From positions 1-64,000 of the forward strand of contig JBGSXL010000008.1 of the NCBI GenBank assembly GCA_041751425.1: 64,000 nucleotides of DNA. Reading direction: 5' to 3'. Below, in pieces: positions 45,645 to 52,872 of the stretch (position 1 is its first letter; each line of letters opens with the position of its first letter). Below the pieces are notes generated by a model that had not been told where the DNA came from, searched no databases, and saw only the letters and a list, made by a program, of their open reading frames with translations. The translations under genes and the position numbers were made by a program. The DNA comes from JAVVEG01 sp041751425 (GTDB lineage Bacteria > Pseudomonadota > Gammaproteobacteria > Pseudomonadales > Pseudohongiellaceae).

Positions 45645-46964
45645 ATGAAAACGATCAGCATATTCGGTTTAGGCTATGTGGGCTGCGTTAGTGCCGCCTG
45701 TTTCGCCAACGCGGGCTTCAACGTCATTGGCGTTGATGTAAATGAAGACAAAGTCAATCTATTGAACAGCGGCAAATCACCAATCGTTGAACCAGGTTTG
45801 GAGGAACTACTCTCTGAAATGGTTGCCAACGGCCGTCTGCGAGCAACGCAATCGTGCGAAGATGCCATCAGAAACTCCGACATTGCATTCATCTGCGTCG
45901 GAACTCCGGGCGATGAGTTCGGTAAGTTGCAGTTGTCAGCACTACGTCGAGTCAGTCAGGAGATAGGCGCAGCTTTGAGTACCGACAATCGCCGCTTCGC
46001 TGTCGTCGTGCGCAGTACAGTGCTGCCAGGCACGACAATTAAAAGTGTCTGCATTCCTTTGTACAAGGAAGCTGGCGCCTATGCCAGGTCCCGCATCAAG
46101 GTCGCGGTGAATCCAGAGTTCATGCGTGAGGGCACGGCACTAAAAGACTTCGCCAATCCGCCTTACACATTGCTTGGCTGCGAAGACGAGGCCACCACGA
46201 GGTTGTTGCGTACACTCTATGAGGGCGTCAAGGCGCCTTTTGTCGTCACAAAAATATCCACCGCAGAAACTGTCAAATATGTATCCAACGCTTATCATGC
46301 ACTCAAGGTCTGTTTTGCCAACGAAATTGGCGATGCGTGTGACCAACTGGGTGTAGATGCGCAGGAAGTCATGCGCATTTTCAGGATGGACACGAAACTG
46401 AATATCTCGGAGGCCTATCTGCGGCCAGGTTTTGCTTTCGGCGGATCTTGTCTGCCGAAGGATGTCAAGGCGTTGCTGTATGCAGCACATCACCTGAATG
46501 TCGACATGCCCGTGCTCAACGCGATCATGCCATCCAACAATGGCCAGATTGAACGCGCCATCAACACCATCATCGCCTCCGGTGCCAGACGCATTGGTGT
46601 TGTGGGTCTGTCATTCAAGGCAGACACCGATGATATGCGCGAAAGCCCGATGGTAAAAGTCGTTGAATCATTACTTGGCAAGGGTCTGAAGGTGCGGATT
46701 CTGGATGCCAATGTCGCCATCGCGAAACTGACCGGTGCCAATCAACGTTATATCGTTGAGGAAATTCCTCACATCTCGATGCTTATGTGCGACTCAGCGG
46801 ATGATCTGATCGAACACGCAGAGCTTCTGGTGATCGGCAGCGACAGTGCTGAAGCGGCGAATGTGTTGAACAATGTCAAATCTTCGCAAACCGTCATCGA
46901 CCTGACCCGCGGTTGGCTCAAGATCAAGCAAGAAGCCAATGCAGAAAAGCGGGAAGCGGCGTGA
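45645..46964 (+). CDS. GDP-mannose/UDP-glucose 6-dehydrogenase (AlgD-like)
   Basis: 439 residues. SIFGLGYVGCVSAACFANAG (4-23), GKSPIVEPGLEELL (43-56), ICVGTP, VVRSTVLPGT, and the catalytic C269 in RPGFAFGGSCLPKDVKAL. Motifs and numbering agree with P. aeruginosa AlgD (Cys268), with GLSFKADTDDMRESPMV also shared, so GDP-mannuronate is the best guess for the product and UDP-glucuronate the alternative. It is the second nucleotide-sugar dehydrogenase of the locus. CAGGGATT precedes the ATG. Confidence 0.9.
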   Translation: MKTISIFGLGYVGCVSAACFANAGFNVIGVDVNEDKVNLLNSGKSPIVEPGLEELLSEMVANGRLRATQSCEDAIRNSDIAFICVGTPGDEFGKLQLSALRRVSQEIGAALSTDNRRFAVVVRSTVLPGTTIKSVCIPLYKEAGAYARSRIKVAVNPEFMREGTALKDFANPPYTLLGCEDEATTRLLRTLYEGVKAPFVVTKISTAETVKYVSNAYHALKVCFANEIGDACDQLGVDAQEVMRIFRMDTKLNISEAYLRPGFAFGGSCLPKDVKALLYAAHHLNVDMPVLNAIMPSNNGQIERAINTIIASGARRIGVVGLSFKADTDDMRESPMVKVVESLLGKGLKVRILDANVAIAKLTGANQRYIVEEIPHISMLMCDSADDLIEHAELLVIGSDSAEAANVLNNVKSSQTVIDLTRGWLKIKQEANAEKREAA

Positions 46965-48586
46965 TACCTTCCAGAATTATAATTGTAGGCATCTTGAGTC
47001 TCATGGTGCTTGGCCTGTTGGCGGCCGTAGAGCCGCAAGACCAGGTGGAACTACCTGATGCGCGGGATTCAGGCGCAGTCGTGAAAATAGTGCGACTTGG
47101 CCCTGGCGACGATCTGCAATTGGCGCTGGACCGGGCTGTTGCAGGGGATATTATCGAACTACAGGCAGGTGCCGTGTATCAGGGTCCGTTTGAGTTGAAA
47201 CCGCATGGTAAGTCTGCTGAGGAGTCTGGCTGGATAACCATCACCAGTTACTCAAATGGCGCACACCAACTGCCACCTGCCGGCACGCGTGTGACACCTG
47301 ACGATGTGTCCGCGATGGCCACGCTGGTAGCAACCAGAGGCTCAGTAATCAGCACCGCTGCGGGAGCAGCCTGGTATCACTTTATAGGTGTCGAGATCCG
47401 GCCTGGTCAACAACGCACCTTAGCCGACCAGTTAGTTGGCGCGCATGGGGCCATAACAAATCTTGTAGATCTGGGTGCAGGCAACAACAGCGCCGCACAA
47501 ATGCCTCATCACATTGTGTTTGAACGCAGTTATCTGCACGGTGATCCGGAGATAGGCACGCGCAGAGGTATTGCCATGAACGGAGCGCATCTGGCAGTCA
47601 TAGATTCCCACCTTGCCAACTTCAAGAGTACTGAGGATTCGCAGGCAGTCGCCGGCTGGGAAGGAACCGGTCCTTACCTGATCCATAACAATTATCTGGA
47701 GGCAGCAGGCGAGAATGTGATGTTTGGCGGGGCTGACCCGCGCATCAAAGATCGAGTGCCTTCTGACATAACCGTAACCGGTAATCATTTCGCGAAACCC
47801 CTGGCGTGGCATCATCGCGACCCTAATCACGACGGCTCCAGCTGGACGATAAAAAATCTGTTTGAGCTGAAGAATGCCAGACGTGTGCTGATCGATGGCA
47901 ATCTGTTTGAACACAACTGGCCGCAGGCGCAAAACGGCTTCGCCATTCTGTTCACTGTGCGTAATCAGGACGGTGCGTCACCCTGGTCCCAGGTTGAAGA
48001 CGTGACTTTCTCCAACAACATTCTGCGCCGGGTAGCCGCAGGCATCAATATTCTCGGTTACGACGACATTCACAGCAGCGGTCGCACGCAGGATGTGACC
48101 ATCAGCAATAATCTTTTCTATGACATCGGCGGACACTGGGGCCGAGGGTTGTTGTTGCAACTGCTTAACAGCCCTGCCTCCATCGAGTTCACGCATAACA
48201 CTGCGCTACAAAGTGATGGCATTCTGTTTATGGAAGGCGACCCGATACCCGATGTTGATATCAGCTGGAACATCCTGATGGACAACTCTGTCGGCATAAG
48301 CGGTACTGGCACAGCACCTGGCATACAGAGTATCACGACGTACTTTGCTGCACCGGTCACGATGGAGGGTAATATTTTCATCGGAAATAGCGAGCACAAT
48401 TATCCGTCCGGAGTAACTCGCGTGGCAAACATCGACAGTGTTCGCTTCTACGATCCAACACTTGAAGACTTCCGCCTACGATCAGTGTTGCCAAATGCAA
48501 CTGCGGATGCCGCTGAAGTACCCGGCGTGAACTTTGCGCTGTTGTGCGCTGCACTTTCCAGTACCGAACGCCCACACTATTGCTGA
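46961..48586 (+). CDS. Exported right-handed beta-helix protein
   Basis: 541 residues from GTG 46961, which overlaps the dehydrogenase stop (GTGA) and has GGAAG upstream; the frame is open to 46913. Signal peptide or anchor (PSRIIIVGILSLMVLGLLAA) at the N-terminus. The body has the repeating short strands of parallel beta-helices (YHFIGVEIRPG, HIVFERSYLHGDP, GPYLIHNNYLEAAGENVMFG, VEDVTFSNNILRRV, DVTISNNLFYDIG, SIEFTHNTALQSDG, DVDISWNILMDNS). Such folds occur in polysaccharide lyases and C5-epimerases (AlgG), so it may modify the polymer in the periplasm. No catalytic residues can be assigned. Confidence 0.88.
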   Translation: MIPSRIIIVGILSLMVLGLLAAVEPQDQVELPDARDSGAVVKIVRLGPGDDLQLALDRAVAGDIIELQAGAVYQGPFELKPHGKSAEESGWITITSYSNGAHQLPPAGTRVTPDDVSAMATLVATRGSVISTAAGAAWYHFIGVEIRPGQQRTLADQLVGAHGAITNLVDLGAGNNSAAQMPHHIVFERSYLHGDPEIGTRRGIAMNGAHLAVIDSHLANFKSTEDSQAVAGWEGTGPYLIHNNYLEAAGENVMFGGADPRIKDRVPSDITVTGNHFAKPLAWHHRDPNHDGSSWTIKNLFELKNARRVLIDGNLFEHNWPQAQNGFAILFTVRNQDGASPWSQVEDVTFSNNILRRVAAGINILGYDDIHSSGRTQDVTISNNLFYDIGGHWGRGLLLQLLNSPASIEFTHNTALQSDGILFMEGDPIPDVDISWNILMDNSVGISGTGTAPGIQSITTYFAAPVTMEGNIFIGNSEHNYPSGVTRVANIDSVRFYDPTLEDFRLRSVLPNATADAAEVPGVNFALLCAALSSTERPHYC

Positions 48587-48650
48587 CCTGCTTCGGCAGA
48601 ACACCGCTCTGCTGATCTCGTCGTTCCCCTATTTTCTGCAAGCCTCATAA

Positions 48651-49793
48651 GTGGATTCGCGCATGCATATCATTTTCTGGTTCAGCGCCTTTATGCTTTT
48701 TTATGTCTTTATTGGCTACCCCGTACTGATTCTGCTTTGGTCTCGGTTGCGGGGCAATCCTGCACGCAGTGAAGATTTTGAACCGTCAATCAGTGTGCTG
48801 ATTGTGGCGCGCAACGAGCAGAGAACGATATGCGACAAACTGAATAGTCTGCTGGCTATGGACTACCCATTTTACAAAGTCGAGATTGTCGTTGTGTCGG
48901 ACGCCTCCACCGACCATACCGACACCATCGTGAGCGAATTCACAACTCATGGTGTGGTATTCAAAAAAAGTGTCTCTCAACGTGGTAAGCCCGCCAACCT
49001 CAATGAGTGCATTCCGGCACTGCATGGGGATATCGTCATTCTGATGGACGCCAGGCAGCAGGTAGAACCAGGATTTGCACGCGCGCTGGTGCGCAATTTC
49101 AGTGACCCAAAAGTTGGCGCGGTCAGTGGTGAGTTGATGCTGGTTCCTTCCGTCACTGAATCTAACGGGGTTGTCAGCGGCGTCGGATTTTATTGGCGCT
49201 ACGAGAAATTCCTGCGACGCACGGAATCCAATATCGATTCGTCGGTCGGAGCAACTGGCGCTCTGTACGCAATTCGCCGACAACTGTACCAACCAATTGC
49301 ATCTGACACACTGCTGGATGATCTGCTGATACCAATGAATATAGTACGGCAAGGGTACCGGGTCATATTTGAACCGGGTGCCATTGCCCGAGACACTGCC
49401 GCCGTTTCCGCCAGCAGCGAGTTCCGCAGAAAGGTACGCACTATTGCAGGCAACTTTCAATTGTTCTCGCGGGAAACCTGGTTACTGAATCCTGTTAAAA
49501 ATCGTGTGTGGATTCAGACTGTTTCGCACAAATTTTTCCGATTAACTGCACCGCTGTTCCTGACGTCGCTTATAGTCAGCAACTTCTTCCTCAGCGGCAA
49601 TCTCTTCTACCAGATTATTCTTATCACGCAACTGCTCTTCTACTGCGCGGCTTTGGGTGGGTTTTTGTCAGGATCACGTTGGCAGAGTTATCGCGCGTTT
49701 ACCATTCCGTATGCCTTTTGCGTCCTCAACTGGGCGACAGTTATTGGCTTTTTCCGCTTCCTGTTCAAACAACAGAAAGTGATGTGGAAGTAG
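48651..49793 (+). CDS. Membrane glycosyltransferase family 2
   Basis: 380 residues from GTG 48651, or 376 from ATG 48663. One N-terminal membrane helix, a GT2 domain (SISVLIVARNEQRTICDKLN, VVSDASTDHTDTIVSEF, GDIVILMDARQQVEPG, DDLLIPMNIVRQGYRVIFEP), then three C-terminal membrane helices. The R-x-K-x-R-x-x-A-G segment (FRRKVRTIAGNFQ) replaces the usual QxxRW. It is a processive-type transferase layout; the sugar is unknown. Confidence 0.9.
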   Translation: MDSRMHIIFWFSAFMLFYVFIGYPVLILLWSRLRGNPARSEDFEPSISVLIVARNEQRTICDKLNSLLAMDYPFYKVEIVVVSDASTDHTDTIVSEFTTHGVVFKKSVSQRGKPANLNECIPALHGDIVILMDARQQVEPGFARALVRNFSDPKVGAVSGELMLVPSVTESNGVVSGVGFYWRYEKFLRRTESNIDSSVGATGALYAIRRQLYQPIASDTLLDDLLIPMNIVRQGYRVIFEPGAIARDTAAVSASSEFRRKVRTIAGNFQLFSRETWLLNPVKNRVWIQTVSHKFFRLTAPLFLTSLIVSNFFLSGNLFYQIILITQLLFYCAALGGFLSGSRWQSYRAFTIPYAFCVLNWATVIGFFRFLFKQQKVMWK

Positions 49794-49846
49794 AACTTCA
49801 CATCCATATAAACCCTGCAACACATACAACCTAGTGAGGAAACAAC

Positions 49847-50860
49847 ATGAAATATTTAGTTACAGGCGGTGCTGGTTTTATCGGTTCACATATTGCGGCA
49901 CATTTATGCTCATTGGGCGCCGACGTGCGGGTGTTGGACAATTTTTCCACGGGCAAGCGCGAGAATCTGGACGGGCTGCCTGTCACGGTGATTGAAGGGG
50001 ATATTCGTGACCGCGCATGTGTCGCCAGCGCAGTCAATGGGATGGACACTGTCTTTCATCAGGCAGCATTGTGTTCCGTGACACGCTCCATGGAAGACCC
50101 GGTTTCTACTCATGATGTGAATGTCAACGGAACGCTGAATCTTTTGGAAGCCGCCAGAAGGTTTAAGCTAAGACGCTTTGTCATGGCTTCATCGTCTTCA
50201 GTGTACGGTGACTCGGACATCTTTCCGAAGCACGAGGAGATGGCGACCGACCCGCTTTCACCCTACGCTGTTTCGAAACTGGTTTGTGAGTTTTATTGCC
50301 AACTCTACTGGAAAGCTTTCGGATTGGACACGGTAGCTCTGCGCTACTTCAATGTGTTCGGTCCGCGCCAGGATCCATCCTCCGAATACTCTGCCGTGGT
50401 TCCGCGTTTCGTTCAGGCGATGGTACAAGGGGTCTCACCACACATCTACGGTGATGGCATGCAGTCTCGCGACTTCACATACGTGGATGATGTTGTGCAA
50501 GCTAATATTGCCGCTGCGTCAAGTTTGTATGCCCCGGGACAAGTCATGAACGTCGCTTGTGGCAATCGTTGGAGCCTGATTGATCTGATCAACAATCTGG
50601 AGAGACTATTGAAGCTGCAAACGCGACCGGTTTTCGAGGATGCCCGGTCAGGTGATGTGAAACATTCACAGGCGAGTATCCACAAGGCGAAAACCCTGAT
50701 TGGTTTCGCCCCGGAGGTAACATTTGAAGACGGACTTCGCTGTACCGTCGACTGGTTCAAAACGCGGCAGGAACCGCAACACCTGGATGTTGCGTCCCCA
50801 GCGTCCCGCAATCAATCTGCGGCTATCAACACATCTTCCACAGCAGCACCCAGATTGTAG
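49847..50860 (+). CDS. NAD-dependent UDP-hexosamine(uronate) C4-epimerase (WbpP/TviC-like)
   Basis: 337 residues, short-chain dehydrogenase fold. TGGAGFIGSHIAAHL (6-20), catalytic S116-S118 region (MASSSSVYGDS), Y140-x3-K144 (SPYAVSKL), LRYFNVFGPRQDP and DGMQSRDFTYVDDVV. These agree with UDP-GlcNAc/GlcNAcA 4-epimerases. The domain ends near residue 307 (DWFKTRQE). The last 30 residues are Ser/Ala-rich, and the final 49 bases lie inside the 3' end of the convergent gene at 50812. GAGGAA precedes the ATG. It is the last gene of the EPS locus. Confidence 0.92.
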   Translation: MKYLVTGGAGFIGSHIAAHLCSLGADVRVLDNFSTGKRENLDGLPVTVIEGDIRDRACVASAVNGMDTVFHQAALCSVTRSMEDPVSTHDVNVNGTLNLLEAARRFKLRRFVMASSSSVYGDSDIFPKHEEMATDPLSPYAVSKLVCEFYCQLYWKAFGLDTVALRYFNVFGPRQDPSSEYSAVVPRFVQAMVQGVSPHIYGDGMQSRDFTYVDDVVQANIAAASSLYAPGQVMNVACGNRWSLIDLINNLERLLKLQTRPVFEDARSGDVKHSQASIHKAKTLIGFAPEVTFEDGLRCTVDWFKTRQEPQHLDVASPASRNQSAAINTSSTAAPRL

Positions 50861-52704
50861 AATACGGTGCCAGCGAAAAGTCTACTCTGTTCCGAGTAGG
50901 CAGCGGTATGGAAGACTGAACCGTTACGTGCATAATAAACGCGGCCGTCCCTGATGCTGATGCTGAAACGGTCGCCCTCATAATATCTTATTTCTGCACG
51001 ATAACCCCCTCTCTCCCGCACTTCCGCCATCCCGCTCTGCAACGTTAAACCAGCTACCAGATCTCCTGCCTGCGGAATTCTCTGAGTCTGTGTAAAACCT
51101 ACAGTCAACATTGCCCAGGATGAGCCTGCAGTGAACTCCATGTGCGCGTTGCTGGCATCGAGTGCCTGTTCAGAAATGGAACCGCCATCAGCGCAACCAT
51201 CGCAACCCGATGTCTTAGTAATCCGTCCTTCTGATTGAGAAACATTAAGCATGTTCTGCCATTGTGCAGAAGAGGCCGATGGTACGCCGGAGTTTTCCGC
51301 AGCATCCGGTTGGCCGGGAACAGCAGCTCTGGAGCTATAAGCTCCTGAACCTACGCTGTGATCAGTGACACCTGTTAACAGATTGTCGGGAACTCGAACG
51401 ATGAATGCATCCAGCCTGTCACCTCCCATATTAGAGGTCCACAGATAAAATTGACCGGTGACATCCAAATTGCCTTTGGCAGCGCGGGCGTAATCATTGC
51501 CACCACCTGCAGCATCCAGATTGGTCATTGTTGGTGCGACAACCACTGATATCCCAGAGCCATCCATGCGGAAACACACTATCTCATTAGCGTGGACGCC
51601 ATTACCTCGGTTGACAGCACTCCCGCAACCAAACTGCTGATCAGTCGCAACGTCAGCCCTTGCATTGGTATGAGAGACATGATTTGGCGATGCTACTTCC
51701 CAATCACTGTTGTAATAGACCTTTCTGCCAACAAGCTCGGGTTGATTGAAATCCCACAACTTCCAGGTATTTGCGTCTGCAGCCCAGTTATCCGCAGCAA
51801 TCATATAGCCGTGTCCCATATCCGAATGGCCGGCAGCGCCATCTTCGTCAAGCAGCAAACGTTCGTTACCAGTGCGCAGGTTGACTATCAGGTTGTCTTC
51901 TCCATGCATGCCATCGAGATTCGCTTTGATCACCAGCCACTCACCACTGCGGTCAACCTGACATTCATCAAAATCCTGGGTTATCGGATAAAAGTGGTAC
52001 CTGCTCCCATCTTCCTCGTAAGCCATACATCCCATCACGTTATAATCAAGGGCTCCACGGACAGTAGCAGAGTGCACCCTGTCGTTGTCGCTGGTGTGCA
52101 TCTGTGTGATCAGTACATCATTGCCAAACTGAGCAGAGATATCTACTACTGTCTGCATCTGTTCTGTAATTACATCGAAGCGGACCATACGCGGACCGTC
52201 ATTTAGGTACAGTGTAGTAGGCATGGTCGCGCTGAAATACCATCCTTCTCCGGTTGCCCAACTCAGCCGATGCTCGGAAGGAAATAGTGGGCCAAGATCC
52301 TGCAGCTGACCGTTCTCTTTGTTGAGTTCGAAAAGCGTAGGTCCTTTGCCGCCATTGGTCTGGTCCAGACCGAGAAAAATAAGCATTGACCCCATGCCAA
52401 CGTGATTGTTCATGTTGCGCCAGTAAGAGTACCCAGAATAGTTCACGCAGTCATTGCCGGCGCAATCACTGGCATTCGTTAAGCGGACAGCATAAGTATT
52501 GTAAGGGGCCGGAAATTTGAATAGACCCCGCTCAGGGATAATGTTACTTAAAACACCATTTCCTACTGCAGCCCTCGCTACTGCACTGCCAGGTGTCTCA
52601 AAAAATCCTCCATAAGGTTGCGCTATAGATAGGTTTGCCTGTGAAACAACGAAAGCAGCTGCTACTGCGCACACGCTTTTCATCACATCATTGTTTTTTC
52701 TCAC
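50812..52704 (-). CDS. Secreted protein of unknown function, beta-propeller-like with C-terminal lectin-like domain (paralogue A)
   Basis: 630 residues from GTG 52704 (GGGAG upstream; ATG at codon 8 is possible). Signal peptide ends about SIAQ (28). Residues 40-445 have a repeated strand pattern suggestive of a beta-propeller, with conserved features KFPAPYNTYAVRLTNASDC, NHVGMGSMLIFLGLDQ, GEGWYFSATMPTTLYLNDGP, DECQVDRSGEWLVIKANLDG, GHSDMGHGYMIAADNW (292-307), PNHVSHTNA (340-348) and HANEIVCF (371-378). The clustered His and Asp could bind metal, as in propeller lyases. Residues about 490-630 (ITKTSGCDGCAD, EGDRFSISIRDGRVYYARNG) look like a jelly-roll, carbohydrate-binding-type domain. It and its neighbour may act on or hold the exopolysaccharide. 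No known family was recognised with certainty. Confidence 0.88.
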   Translation of the reverse strand: MRKNNDVMKSVCAVAAAFVVSQANLSIAQPYGGFFETPGSAVARAAVGNGVLSNIIPERGLFKFPAPYNTYAVRLTNASDCAGNDCVNYSGYSYWRNMNNHVGMGSMLIFLGLDQTNGGKGPTLFELNKENGQLQDLGPLFPSEHRLSWATGEGWYFSATMPTTLYLNDGPRMVRFDVITEQMQTVVDISAQFGNDVLITQMHTSDNDRVHSATVRGALDYNVMGCMAYEEDGSRYHFYPITQDFDECQVDRSGEWLVIKANLDGMHGEDNLIVNLRTGNERLLLDEDGAAGHSDMGHGYMIAADNWAADANTWKLWDFNQPELVGRKVYYNSDWEVASPNHVSHTNARADVATDQQFGCGSAVNRGNGVHANEIVCFRMDGSGISVVVAPTMTNLDAAGGGNDYARAAKGNLDVTGQFYLWTSNMGGDRLDAFIVRVPDNLLTGVTDHSVGSGAYSSRAAVPGQPDAAENSGVPSASSAQWQNMLNVSQSEGRITKTSGCDGCADGGSISEQALDASNAHMEFTAGSSWAMLTVGFTQTQRIPQAGDLVAGLTLQSGMAEVRERGGYRAEIRYYEGDRFSISIRDGRVYYARNGSVFHTAAYSEQSRLFAGTVFYNLGAAVEDVLIAAD

Positions 52705-52756
52705 GATTTGTTACTCCCGCGGACTGCTATTCCGCCATTGCTTTTCAAAAATGAAT

Positions 52757-52796
52757 AAAAAATCCCGCATCAGGTGAATACCTGATACGGGATTTT
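52757..52796 (-). terminator. Rho-independent terminator between the two secreted paralogues
   Basis: AAAATCCCGCATCAGGT and ACCTGATACGGGATTTT form a 17-bp stem with one mismatch and a 6-base loop. Read on the minus strand it follows the gene at 52873 and runs into T6, so it should end that transcript. Paralogue A downstream then needs its own promoter, within the 50 bases left before its start. Confidence 0.85.
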
Positions 52797-52872
52797 AGAC
52801 AAGGGAATGGAGAATATTCTAACTCACAGACGTAACGTTCGCGTAACGATGCCCCTTTATGTGAGCCTGCGC

